A stretch of DNA of 64,000 nt from an uncultured Pelagibacteraceae bacterium (lineage in GTDB: Bacteria; Pseudomonadota; Alphaproteobacteria; Pelagibacterales; Pelagibacteraceae): positions 1-64,000 of the forward strand of contig CACLFM010000003.1 of the NCBI GenBank assembly GCA_902606115.1, read 5' to 3'. Position numbers and translations under genes: made by a program. Positions 54,690 through 63,415 of this stretch are shown here, piece by piece; the first letter of the stretch is position 1, and every line of letters starts with the position of its first letter. The notes under the pieces are model-generated. The model saw only the letters and a program-made list of their open reading frames with translations. It ran no database searches and was not told the origin of the DNA.

Positions 54690-56126
54690 ATGAGAGATAA
54701 GCAGATAGAAGATTTAAAGGATTATAAATACGGTTTTTCGACTGATATTGAAAGTATTAAAGCACCAAAAGGATTAAATGAAGATGTAATTAAGTTTATA
54801 TCAAATATTAAAAAAGAACCTAAATGGTTATTAGATTGGAGACTTAAAGCTTTTGAAAGATTGAAAGTTTTAAAAGAACCAGACTGGCAAAAACCAAAAT
54901 ATCCAAAAATAGATTATCAAGATCTCTATTATTATTCTGCACCAAAAAGTTTTAATGATAAGCCTAAAAGTTTAGATGAGCTAGATCCTAAATTATTAGA
55001 AACTTATAAAAAATTAGGAATTCCACTGCAAGAACAAAAAAGATTAAATGGAATAGCAGTTGATGCAGTTTTTGACTCTGTTTCTGTAGCTACAACTTTT
55101 AAAGAAACCTTAACAAAACAAGGAATAATATTTTGTTCAATTTCTGAGGCTGTACAAGAACACCCAGAATTGGTTAAAAAATATTTAGGGACAGTCATAC
55201 CTTTAACTGATCATTTTTTTGCTACACTAAACTCAGCTGTTTTTACAGACGGTTCATTTGTCTATATTCCACCAGGAGTAAGATGCCCAATGGAATTATC
55301 AACGTATTTTAGAATTAATGCATCTGATACAGGTCAATTTGAGAGAACATTAATCATTGCTGATAAAGGAAGTTATGTGAGTTATTTAGAGGGATGTACT
55401 GCTCCAATGAGAGATGAAAATCAGTTACATGCTGCTAACGTTGAACTTATTGCACTTGAGGATGCTGAAATCAAATACTCAACAGTTCAGAATTGGTATC
55501 CTGGAGATAAAGATGGCAAAGGTGGAATTTATAATTTTGTTACAAAGAGAGGTCTTTGTAAAGGTAATAATTCTAAAATTTCTTGGACACAAGTTGAAAC
55601 AGGTTCTGCAATAACTTGGAAATATCCGAGCTGTATTTTAAAAGGAGATAACTCTATTGGCGAATTTTATTCAATTGCAATAACTAACAATCATCAGAAA
55701 GCTGATACTGGTACAAAAATGATTCACTTAGGAAAAAATACTAAAAGTAAAATTATCTCAAAGGGTATAAGCGCGGGATATTCAGATATGACTTATAGAG
55801 GACTTGTAGATATTTCTCCGAATGCAACGAATTCGAACAACTTTACGCAGTGTGACTCGTTACTAATGGGTAATAAATGTGGAGCACATACAGTTCCGTA
55901 CATTAAAAATAAAAACTCAGACTCAAATATTGCACATGAAGCGACAACTTCAAAGATTAGTGAAGAACAATTACACTATTGTCAACAAAGGGGATTAAAT
56001 GCCGAAGAAGCAGTTGGATTAATAGTAAACGGTTTTTGTAAAGAAGTATTACAGCAGTTACCAATGGAGTTTGCAGTAGAAGCGCAAAAGCTAGTTGGTA
56101 TTAGTTTAGAAGGAAGTGTAGGATAA
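54690..56126 (+). CDS. sufB: Fe-S cluster assembly protein SufB
   Basis: 478-residue core scaffold subunit of the SufBCD complex. Conserved segments are [41 protein letters not shown], the [20 protein letters not shown] block and [16 protein letters not shown]. The end [19 protein letters not shown] is shared with SufD. The start immediately follows the iscR stop and the end overlaps sufC as TAATG. Confidence 0.97.
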   Translation: MRDKQIEDLKDYKYGFSTDIESIKAPKGLNEDVIKFISNIKKEPKWLLDWRLKAFERLKVLKEPDWQKPKYPKIDYQDLYYYSAPKSFNDKPKSLDELDPKLLETYKKLGIPLQEQKRLNGIAVDAVFDSVSVATTFKETLTKQGIIFCSISEAVQEHPELVKKYLGTVIPLTDHFFATLNSAVFTDGSFVYIPPGVRCPMELSTYFRINASDTGQFERTLIIADKGSYVSYLEGCTAPMRDENQLHAANVELIALEDAEIKYSTVQNWYPGDKDGKGGIYNFVTKRGLCKGNNSKISWTQVETGSAITWKYPSCILKGDNSIGEFYSIAITNNHQKADTGTKMIHLGKNTKSKIISKGISAGYSDMTYRGLVDISPNATNSNNFTQCDSLLMGNKCGAHTVPYIKNKNSDSNIAHEATTSKISEEQLHYCQQRGLNAEEAVGLIVNGFCKEVLQQLPMEFAVEAQKLVGISLEGSVG

Positions 56127-56860
56127 TGTTAAAAATTAGTAATCTTAGTGCAAAAATTGACAACAAATCAATTTTGCAAGATTTCAAATTAGAGATCAAC
56201 CCTGGAGAAGTTCACGCAATAATGGGGCCTAATGGATCAGGTAAAAGTACGTTGTCTAACATATTATCAGGAAAAAAAGGCTATGAAGTCACTGGAGAAG
56301 TTATGTTCGAAAATAATGATCTATTTTCATTGGAAACTGAAGAGCGTGCACATAAAGGAATTTTTTTAGCATTTCAATATCCTTTAGAAATACCAGGTGT
56401 AAATACAAATGTGTTTTTAAAAACTTCTTTGAATGCAATTAAAAAGGCAAGAGGAGAAAAAGAATTGGATGCAATTCAATTCTTAAAACTAGTTAAAGAA
56501 AAAGCAAAAGAACTGAAATTTGACGAAGAAAAATTAGGTAGACAGCTTAATGTTGGATTTTCAGGCGGGGAAAAAAAGAAAAATGAAATTCTTCAAATGT
56601 CTATTTTAAATCCTAAACTCTCTATATTAGATGAAACAGACTCAGGCTTAGATATTGATGCTCTTAAGACTGTTGCAGATGGTGTAAATGCATTAAGAAA
56701 AAAAAATAACTCTTTCCTAATTATTACTCATTACCAAAGATTACTTGAATACATTAAACCTGATTTTGTTCATGTTTTAATGAATGGAAAAATAATTAAA
56801 TCCGGCGGTCCGGAATTAGCACTCGAGCTAGAGGAGAAAGGATACGAAAAAATTAATTAA
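56126..56860 (+). CDS. sufC: Fe-S cluster assembly ATPase SufC
   Basis: 244-residue ABC-type ATPase that drives the SufBCD complex. Walker A is IMGPNGSGKSTLSNIL, the signature region is NVGFSGGEKKKNEILQM (SufC has this atypical LSGGE-like form) and Walker B is LSILDETDSGLDIDAL. It is soluble and has no membrane partner. Confidence 0.97.
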   Translation: MLKISNLSAKIDNKSILQDFKLEINPGEVHAIMGPNGSGKSTLSNILSGKKGYEVTGEVMFENNDLFSLETEERAHKGIFLAFQYPLEIPGVNTNVFLKTSLNAIKKARGEKELDAIQFLKLVKEKAKELKFDEEKLGRQLNVGFSGGEKKKNEILQMSILNPKLSILDETDSGLDIDALKTVADGVNALRKKNNSFLIITHYQRLLEYIKPDFVHVLMNGKIIKSGGPELALELEEKGYEKIN

Positions 56861-58108
56861 ATGGAGGAACAATTAAAAATAGATTTTGAAAAAAACTTAA
56901 AAAATTTCTCATATTCTGACCAGGAAAAAAAGTTTAAGGAAATTAACTTTAAAGAGTTTCTTAAACAAGGGTTTCCTAATAGAAAGTTAGAAAACTGGAA
57001 ATTTTCTGATCTGAGTCAAATAATTAAAAGTAATATTGGTGAATTATCTTTCTACAACAATTATAGTAAAGAGAATCAAATTGAAAAAATCGAATTAATA
57101 AATGAACTAGAACATAATAAACTTATTATTGTTGATGGAAAAATTGTAAAAATTGACTTTAAGTTTGAAGATAAAGATAAAATTGAAGTTTTAGTTGATC
57201 AGAGCGAAAAAACTATTAGAAAAAATATTAATTCACTAATTAACTTGAATAATGCTTTTTCTAATAAATTTTGCAAAATTATTATTAAAAAAAATTATAG
57301 TTTAAAAAAACCTTTGGTTATTTATCATTCAACAAATAAAAATACTCATTTTAGTAATACTAATTCGAGAATTGACTTTAAGTTAGAAGAAAATACATGT
57401 TTAAGGGTTATAGATATTTTCAAGGATAATTCAGAAAAAAATTTTATTAATATTTATTACAATTTTGAATTAGATAAGTCATCAATATTAAAAAATTATA
57501 AAATTGATAAAACAATTAACAATAATGTTAAATATTCTTATAATAATGTTAATCAAGAGGCTGACAGCATTTCTGAAACTTTTATATTGTCTAGTGGTTC
57601 AAAATTTTTCAAAAATGAAATTAATTGTGATCTTCAAGGACAGCATTCTTCAGCTTTTGTAAATGGAATTTTTGATTTAGATGAAGAAAACCACCACGAA
57701 ATAAAATCAAATATAAATCATTTAGTAGAAAACACTAAAAGCTATCAGTTAGTAAAAAGTGTATTAGAGAAAAAATCTAAAGCAGTCTATCAGGGAAAGA
57801 TATTTGTAAGTTCTGAGGCTCAAAAAACAGACGGTTATCAGTTAAGTAATGCCATACTTTTAAGTGAAAACTCAGAGTTTAATGCAAAACCTGAATTAGA
57901 GATTTATGCTGATGATGTAAAATGTTCTCATGGATCTTCATCAGGAAGTTTAGATGAAAACTCAATATTTTATCTAATGTCTAGAGGATTAAACTATAAA
58001 GAAGCGAAAAAACTTCTAATCAACGGTTTTTTATTAGACGTCATCGAAAAAATAACAGACGGGGAAATCAAAAACCTAATTAAGGACTTAATGGGAGTTA
58101 AAGAATGA
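56861..58108 (+). CDS. sufD: Fe-S cluster assembly protein SufD
   Basis: 415-residue SufB paralogue. The N-terminal half is diverged; the C-terminal half has SGSKFFKNEINCDLQGQHSS, KAVYQGKIFVSSEAQKTDGY, EIYADDVKCSHGSSSG and YLMSRGLNYKEAKKLLINGF. These match the beta-helix core. It abuts sufC and overlaps sufS by an ATGA. Confidence 0.95.
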   Translation: MEEQLKIDFEKNLKNFSYSDQEKKFKEINFKEFLKQGFPNRKLENWKFSDLSQIIKSNIGELSFYNNYSKENQIEKIELINELEHNKLIIVDGKIVKIDFKFEDKDKIEVLVDQSEKTIRKNINSLINLNNAFSNKFCKIIIKKNYSLKKPLVIYHSTNKNTHFSNTNSRIDFKLEENTCLRVIDIFKDNSEKNFINIYYNFELDKSSILKNYKIDKTINNNVKYSYNNVNQEADSISETFILSSGSKFFKNEINCDLQGQHSSAFVNGIFDLDEENHHEIKSNINHLVENTKSYQLVKSVLEKKSKAVYQGKIFVSSEAQKTDGYQLSNAILLSENSEFNAKPELEIYADDVKCSHGSSSGSLDENSIFYLMSRGLNYKEAKKLLINGFLLDVIEKITDGEIKNLIKDLMGVKE

Positions 58109-59319
58109 GCATAAAGGATATTAAAAAAGAATTTCCTATATTTAACAATAAAATACAAAATAACGACTTAGTATATTTAGATAGTGCAAATTCATCACAA
58201 AAACCTCAGGTAGTTGTAGATAGAATTTATGATTTTTATACTAAAGAATTCTCAAATGTAGGGAGAAGCATTCATTATTTAGCTGTTGCAGCTACTAATT
58301 TATATGAAAATACTAGAACTTTAGTTCAAAAATATATTAATGCAAAAGATAAGAATGAAATAGTTTTTACGAAAGGCGCTACTGAAGCTATAAATCTGGT
58401 CGCAAACACATTTGGTCAAAAACATTTAAATGAGGGTGATGAAATCTTGCTTACAGAGCTTGAACACCATTCGAATTATGTTCCATGGCACTACTTAAGA
58501 AAATCAAAAGGTGTAAAAATTAAATTTGCTGAAATGGATGAAAACGGTGATGTAACTCTTGAAACAATAGAAAAAAATATTACTGATAAAACAAAAATTA
58601 TTGCAATAACACATCTATCAAATGTAACTGGTGCAATATTACCAGTAAAAGAAATTACTAAATTAGCTCATTCAAAAAACATTCCTGTTTTAATTGATGG
58701 TTGTCAAGGAGCACCACATTTAAAACTTGATATGCAAGATCTTGATTGTGATTTTTATGCAATCTCTTGTCACAAAATGTATGGACCTACTGGATTAGGT
58801 ATTTTATATGCTAAGAAAAAATGGCTAGAAGAATTACCCCCCTATCAAGGTGGTGGTGGAATGATCAGAGAAGTTAAAAAAGAAGGAATTACATTTGGTG
58901 AATTACCCAATAAATATGAAGCTGGCACAATGGCAACTGCTCAAGTTATAGCTTTCGGTGAGTCAATTAAGTTTATAAATAAAATTGGGATCGAAAACAT
59001 TGAAAAACATGAAAGAGAATTAACTGTTTATGGCGAAGAAGTATTAAGAAAAAATAATTCAGTTAAACTAATAGGTAATCCAAAAGATAAGGGATCAGTT
59101 TTGTCATTTACTTTAGACGGTGTACATCCACACGATATAGCAACTATCCTTGATGAGGATGGTGTTGCAATTAGAGCAGGTCATCATTGTTGTCAAATTT
59201 TACACGAAAAGCTTGGTTTATCTGCAACAGCTAGAGCTTCATTAGGTGTTTATAATACAAAAGAAGATTTAGACCAATTAAATGAGTCTTTAAATAAGTG
59301 TAAAAAAATTTTTAGTTAA
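58105..59319 (+). CDS. sufS: Cysteine desulfurase SufS
   Basis: 404-residue PLP enzyme that removes sulfur from cysteine as a persulfide. The PLP lysine is in DFYAISCHKMYGPTG and the sulfur-accepting cysteine in RAGHHCCQILHEK. NSSQKP near the N-terminus and RSIHYLA are typical of group II desulfurases, which need SufE or SufU as sulfur acceptor; SufU follows directly. Confidence 0.96.
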   Translation: MSIKDIKKEFPIFNNKIQNNDLVYLDSANSSQKPQVVVDRIYDFYTKEFSNVGRSIHYLAVAATNLYENTRTLVQKYINAKDKNEIVFTKGATEAINLVANTFGQKHLNEGDEILLTELEHHSNYVPWHYLRKSKGVKIKFAEMDENGDVTLETIEKNITDKTKIIAITHLSNVTGAILPVKEITKLAHSKNIPVLIDGCQGAPHLKLDMQDLDCDFYAISCHKMYGPTGLGILYAKKKWLEELPPYQGGGGMIREVKKEGITFGELPNKYEAGTMATAQVIAFGESIKFINKIGIENIEKHERELTVYGEEVLRKNNSVKLIGNPKDKGSVLSFTLDGVHPHDIATILDEDGVAIRAGHHCCQILHEKLGLSATARASLGVYNTKEDLDQLNESLNKCKKIFS

Positions 59320-59321
59320 AA

Positions 59322-59792
59322 ATGGACTTAAAAGAACTTTATCAAGAAATAATATTAGAACACGGTAAGAATCCAAGAAATCTTGGTAAGTTTGAAAACT
59401 TTAACAAGGATGCCGAAGGATATAATCCACTTTGTGGTGACAAAGTCCATGTTTATTTAAAACTTAACGAAAACAAAGAAATAGAGGATATTTCTTTTGA
59501 AGGGCATGGTTGTGCAATTTCAATGGCATCTGCTTCAATAATGACTGAGTTAATGAAAGATAAAAAAAATCCTGAAGTTAAAGAGATACTCAATGATTTT
59601 TTAGGCATGATTAAACAAAGCCCTGAACTAAAGTCTCAACTAATTAAAGAGGATGAGAAAACTAAGCTAATGTCACTTTCTGGTGTTAAGCAATATCCAA
59701 TGAGGGTAAAATGTGCTACAATAGCTTGGCATGCTTTAGCATCAGCAATGAATTATAAAAAAGACGAAAATGATAATGAGAAATTTATATAA
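59322..59792 (+). CDS. sufU: SUF system scaffold/sulfurtransferase SufU
   Basis: 156-residue IscU-fold protein of SufU type. Ligands are Cys38 and Asp40 (PLCGDKV), Cys64 (GHGCAISMAS) and Cys131 (RVKCATIAWHAL). The insertion before the third cysteine (about residues 80-120) marks the SufU branch over IscU. It accepts sulfur from SufS, so it takes the role of SufE, which is absent. Confidence 0.94.
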   Translation: MDLKELYQEIILEHGKNPRNLGKFENFNKDAEGYNPLCGDKVHVYLKLNENKEIEDISFEGHGCAISMASASIMTELMKDKKNPEVKEILNDFLGMIKQSPELKSQLIKEDEKTKLMSLSGVKQYPMRVKCATIAWHALASAMNYKKDENDNEKFI

Positions 59793-59794
59793 CT

Positions 59795-60094
59795 ATGGAT
59801 CTTAAAGAAAAAATCATAGGCGAAATTAAAAAAATTTATGATCCTGAAATACCAGTTAATATCTATGATCTTGGTTTGATATATGATGTAAAAGTGGATG
59901 ATCAAAAAAATGTTGATGTGATAATGACCCTTACCACACCTAATTGTCCAGTTGCAGAGAGTTTACCAATGGAAGTTGAAAATACTGTAAAAGAGGTAAA
60001 AGAAGTTAAAAAAGTTAACTTAGAATTAGTTTGGGATCCACCATGGAATAAATCAATGATCACAGAAGCAGGAAAACTAGAATTAAATCTATGA
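59795..60094 (+). CDS. sufT: SufT / DUF59 (MIP18) Fe-S maturation protein
   Basis: 99-residue DUF59 domain protein: YDPEIPVNIYDLGLIYDV, MTLTTPNCPVAESLPMEVE with one conserved cysteine, and VNLELVWDPPWNKSMI. Members aid maturation of Fe-S proteins, especially under high demand. It lies between sufU and sufA, sharing an ATGA with the latter. Confidence 0.93.
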   Translation: MDLKEKIIGEIKKIYDPEIPVNIYDLGLIYDVKVDDQKNVDVIMTLTTPNCPVAESLPMEVENTVKEVKEVKKVNLELVWDPPWNKSMITEAGKLELNL

Positions 60095-60420
60095 CACAAG
60101 TGATTAAATTAAGTGATAAAGCAGCTAACAGAATAAAGGAGATTCTTTCTCAAGATAAAGATACAATGGGTGTGAGAATTGGTGTAAAGAGTGGTGGTTG
60201 TGCTGGAATGGCTTACATTATGGAATATGCCAAAACTCATCAACCTAATGACGAGTTAGTAGAGGAAAAAGGTGTTAAAGTTTTCATAGACCCAAGTGCA
60301 ATAATGTATCTTCTAGGCACTGAAATGGATTACAAAGTAGAAGAATTCTCATCTTCATTTGTATTTAACAATCCAAACGAAACTGAACGTTGTGGATGTG
60401 GTGAATCTTTCAAAATTTAA
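60091..60420 (+). CDS. sufA: A-type Fe-S carrier SufA
   Basis: 109-residue A-type carrier. The three ligands are Cys37 (SGGCAGMAY) and Cys101 and Cys103 (RCGCGESF). It delivers clusters from the SufBCD complex to targets. It could equally be called an ErpA/IscA-like protein; the operon position supports SufA. It ends the suf operon and lies 6 bases from the convergent glnA stop. Confidence 0.94.
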   Translation: MTQVIKLSDKAANRIKEILSQDKDTMGVRIGVKSGGCAGMAYIMEYAKTHQPNDELVEEKGVKVFIDPSAIMYLLGTEMDYKVEEFSSSFVFNNPNETERCGCGESFKI

Positions 60421-60426
60421 AAATAA

Positions 60427-61833
60427 TTAACAACTGTAATACATCTCAAATTCTATTGGATGTGGAGTGTGCTCAAAATTATGAACTTCTTCCATCTTCA
60501 ATGAAATATACGCATCAATTTGGTCATCTGTGAAAACACCACCTTGTGTTAAAAACTTTCTATCTTTATCTAAGCTTTCCATAGCCTCTCTTAAAGAACC
60601 ACAGACAGTTGGAATTTTGCTTACTTCCTCTTCTGATAATGCATAAAGATCTTTATCAAATGATTTACCAGGATTAATTTTATTTTTAATTCCATCTAAT
60701 CCTGCCATCAACATTGCAGCAAAGGTTAAATATGGATTACCAGCGGCGTCACCAAAACGTACTTCACATCTTGCAGCCTTTTTACTTAAAGTAATTGGTA
60801 TTCTACAAGAAGCCGATCTGTTTCTAGCTGAGTAAGCTAACAATACTGGAGCTTCAAATCCTGGGATTAATCTTTTGTAACTATTTGTTGTAGCATTCGA
60901 AAAAGCATTAATAGCTTTTGCATGTTTTAAAATTCCACCTATATAGTTTAGTGCAAGATCAGATAAACCAGCATATTTATCTCCAGAAAATAATGCAGTG
61001 CTACCTTTCCATATAGATTGATGAACGTGCATTCCTGAACCGTTATCACCTTTTACCGGCTTAGGCATAAATGTTGCTGTCTTGCCAAAAGAGTGTGATA
61101 CCATGTGAACTGCATATTTGTATAATTGTAAGTTATCTGCCTGATCTACAAGTGTACCAAAATACATTCCTAATTCATGCTGACTTGGCGCTACTTCATG
61201 GTGATGTTTTTCAACTTTAATTCCCATATCTCTCATAGCTTTTAAGTATTCACTCCTCATATCTTGTGCACTATCTACTGGAGGCACTGGAAAATATCCT
61301 CCTTTAACACCTGGTCTGTGACCCATATTACCGTTATCGTAGTCTTTACCAGTATTATAAGGACCTTCTGTGCTATCTATCTTGAATCCTGTCTCGTTCA
61401 TATCATTTTTAAATTTAACATCATCGAATACAAAAAATTCCGCCTCTGGACCAAAAAATGCTTTGTCACCTATTCCAGATTTCTTTAAATATGCCTCAGC
61501 CTTTTTTGCCGTACCTCTTGGATCTCTTTCATAAGGATCTTTTTTAACTGCATCTAAAATATCGCAAAATAAATTTAAAGTATTATGTGAAGTAAAAGGG
61601 TCTACAATGGCTTTATCTAAATCGGGTTTTAGTATCATATCTGACTCGTTAATTGCCTTCCAACCAGCAATCGAAGAACCATCAAAAAATATTCCATCAT
61701 TTAACATGTCGCCATCAACCATACTTGCATCCATAGTAACGTGTTGAAGTTTACCTCTTGGGTCGGTAAATCTTAAATCTACGTATTCGATTTGTTTATC
61801 CTTGATTTTTTTTAGTACATTATTTGCGCTCAT
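60427..61833 (-). CDS. glnA: Glutamine synthetase type I
   Basis: 468-residue GSI-beta enzyme making glutamine from glutamate and ammonium. It has [17 protein letters not shown], the ATP region [25 protein letters not shown] and the adenylylation site Tyr397 in [11 protein letters not shown], at the same position as in E. coli, so control by GlnE is expected if that enzyme is present. An AAAGGGG ribosome site precedes the ATG. Confidence 0.97.
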   Translation of the reverse strand: MSANNVLKKIKDKQIEYVDLRFTDPRGKLQHVTMDASMVDGDMLNDGIFFDGSSIAGWKAINESDMILKPDLDKAIVDPFTSHNTLNLFCDILDAVKKDPYERDPRGTAKKAEAYLKKSGIGDKAFFGPEAEFFVFDDVKFKNDMNETGFKIDSTEGPYNTGKDYDNGNMGHRPGVKGGYFPVPPVDSAQDMRSEYLKAMRDMGIKVEKHHHEVAPSQHELGMYFGTLVDQADNLQLYKYAVHMVSHSFGKTATFMPKPVKGDNGSGMHVHQSIWKGSTALFSGDKYAGLSDLALNYIGGILKHAKAINAFSNATTNSYKRLIPGFEAPVLLAYSARNRSASCRIPITLSKKAARCEVRFGDAAGNPYLTFAAMLMAGLDGIKNKINPGKSFDKDLYALSEEEVSKIPTVCGSLREAMESLDKDRKFLTQGGVFTDDQIDAYISLKMEEVHNFEHTPHPIEFEMYYSC

Positions 61834-61907
61834 TTTGTTTCCCCTTTAATTTTCCTGGATTAGTATCAAAATAAAATATAACTTTATCCCGATTTAAATT
61901 AATATCT

Positions 61908-61928
61908 CCTATGTCTTTTAAGCATAGG
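61908..61928. promoter_or_regulatory. CCTATG-N9-CATAGG dyad in glnA promoter region
   Basis: A perfect 6-bp inverted repeat with a 9-base spacer. A sigma70-like promoter for glnA (minus strand -35 TTGCAA at plus 61957-61952, 17 bases, -10 TTTAAT at plus 61934-61929) would start transcription within the dyad near 61922. It therefore looks like an operator at the start point rather than a full RNA stem, unless transcription begins earlier. Confidence 0.4.
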
Positions 61929-61974
61929 ATTAAACATGAGAAATTACATTTTTGCAAACAATCAAAGGTTGTAA

Positions 61975-62457
61975 ATGAATTCAGTTTTAGAGAATGAGGC
62001 AGTCCAAAGAGTTCAAAAAGCACTAAATCTTTTTGACGATAAAATTAAAATATCAATTTTAGAAAAAACTGCCAAAACAGCAAAAGATGCAGCAATTGCT
62101 TTAAATTGTGAAATTGGAGCAATAGTTAAAAGTTTATTATTAAAAGCAGAGAGCAAATTTGTCTTATGTCTTATTCCAGGAGATAAAAAATGTTCACTAA
62201 ATAAATTAAAAAAAGCAATTTCTTTAAAAGATGTGTGTATGGCTGATGCGGTTCAGGTCAAAGAAAACACAGGTTTTAGTATTGGAGGGGTTTCACCAAT
62301 AGGCCATTTGAATAAATTAGAAATATTAATTGATAAATCATTCGATAGATTTGTTGATGTATTTGCTGCAGCAGGTCACCCTAATAGTATTTTTAAGATC
62401 AGTACCTCTAATCTAATAAAAATTACAAATGGTAAAATTTTGGATATATCTGAATGA
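61975..62457 (+). CDS. YbaK/EbsC family (aminoacyl-tRNA deacylase-like) protein
   Basis: 160-residue protein with the YbaK/ProX fold: KDAAIALNCEIGAIVKSLLLKA, FVLCLIPGDKKCSLNKLKKA, and FSIGGVSPIGHLNKLEILID. Members hydrolyse misacylated tRNA, often Ala- or Cys-tRNAPro. The GGVSPIGH motif is at the substrate pocket. The exact specificity is not known. It ends in an ATGA with the next transporter gene. Confidence 0.88.
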   Translation: MNSVLENEAVQRVQKALNLFDDKIKISILEKTAKTAKDAAIALNCEIGAIVKSLLLKAESKFVLCLIPGDKKCSLNKLKKAISLKDVCMADAVQVKENTGFSIGGVSPIGHLNKLEILIDKSFDRFVDVFAAAGHPNSIFKISTSNLIKITNGKILDISE

Positions 62458-63356
62458 GACAACCAACAGTTACTGATTATTGTTTACTTGTTTTCTTAGC
62501 AGTCATTTGGGCTTCAGCATTTTTTAATATAAAAATTGCAACAGAATCTTTTGGACCAGTAACGATTGCTTTTATAAGAGTTTTTTTAGGATCAATTCCT
62601 TTACTAATTTTATGTAATATTAAAAATATAAAAATTGAAGCATTTTCAAAAGATTGGCTTTGGTTTGCATCAATTGGATTTGTAAATTTAGTTTTGCCGT
62701 TTTTTTTAATTGCTTATGGAGTTAAACAAATACAAAGTAATTTAGCAGCGATACTCATGTCCACTTCTCCATTAACATCAACACTATTGGCTCATATTTT
62801 TATCAAAAATGAGAAAATAAATCTTTTAAAGATTATAGGAGTTTCCGTTGGATTTGCAGGAATAGTTTATTTATTTTCTGATGATTTCCTAATTAATGAA
62901 AATAACATATTTTCAGCATTTTGTATTTTAATGGGTTCCCTAGGTTACGTTATAGGTGGAATTTTAACCTTAAAAATAAGTAAAAAGAAAAATGAAAATG
63001 TAACAGCCTCAATTTTAATTTGGGCAACATTAATACTCTTGCCTATTTGTTTTGTTTTAGAAAAGCCCTGGAATTATAGCCCATCAATAAATTCTCTAGT
63101 TTCAATAATATATCTAGGCCTAATTACCACAGGATTAGCCTGGGTTTTAAGATTTAAAGTTTTAAAGGAAAATGGTTTAGTATTTCAGTCACAGGTTGCT
63201 TACCTGATACCTATATTTGGAGTTATCTTAGGATATGTTTTTTTAAAAGAGGTGATTACTGAAAAAGTAATTATAGCATTAGTTGCAATAATTCTTGGAA
63301 TATTTTTAGTAAAAAAATCAACTTCAAAAATTCCAAAATTAAAAAAGTCTGTTTGA
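62454..63356 (+). CDS. DMT superfamily (EamA) transporter
   Basis: 300-residue, ten-helix transporter with two EamA repeats. Helix 1 has LLVFLAVIWASAFFNIKIA, repeat 1 closes with QSNLAAILMSTSPLTSTLLA, and repeat 2 with QSQVAYLIPIFGVILGYVFL. The C-terminus is basic. Likely an amino acid or metabolite exporter; substrate unknown. Translationally coupled to the YbaK-family gene. Confidence 0.87.
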   Translation: MRQPTVTDYCLLVFLAVIWASAFFNIKIATESFGPVTIAFIRVFLGSIPLLILCNIKNIKIEAFSKDWLWFASIGFVNLVLPFFLIAYGVKQIQSNLAAILMSTSPLTSTLLAHIFIKNEKINLLKIIGVSVGFAGIVYLFSDDFLINENNIFSAFCILMGSLGYVIGGILTLKISKKKNENVTASILIWATLILLPICFVLEKPWNYSPSINSLVSIIYLGLITTGLAWVLRFKVLKENGLVFQSQVAYLIPIFGVILGYVFLKEVITEKVIIALVAIILGIFLVKKSTSKIPKLKKSV

Positions 63357-63383
63357 ATTAAATTCAACTTTAGGTTTTTCTGT

Positions 63384-63399
63384 GGTTTCACGTGAAATT
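63384..63399. other. parS-like palindrome
   Basis: GGTTTCACGTGAAATT contains the 12-bp perfect palindrome TTTCACGTGAAA (63386-63397). It agrees with the bacterial parS consensus TGTTTCACGTGAAACA at 13 of 16 positions, all mismatches being in the outer two bases at the ends. It is intergenic, between two transporter genes. An operator for the gene at 63416 is an alternative reading. Confidence 0.5.
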
Positions 63400-63415
63400 A
63401 ATATAGCTTAACAAA

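Noticed and set aside
55414..55614. Second-frame reading within sufB
   Set aside because: It overlaps the most conserved part of sufB in another frame and has no start signal.
61820..62023. Minus-strand frame across the glnA leader
   Set aside because: It ends inside the glnA start and begins inside the YbaK-family gene; no protein-like features, and the promoter elements fit better.
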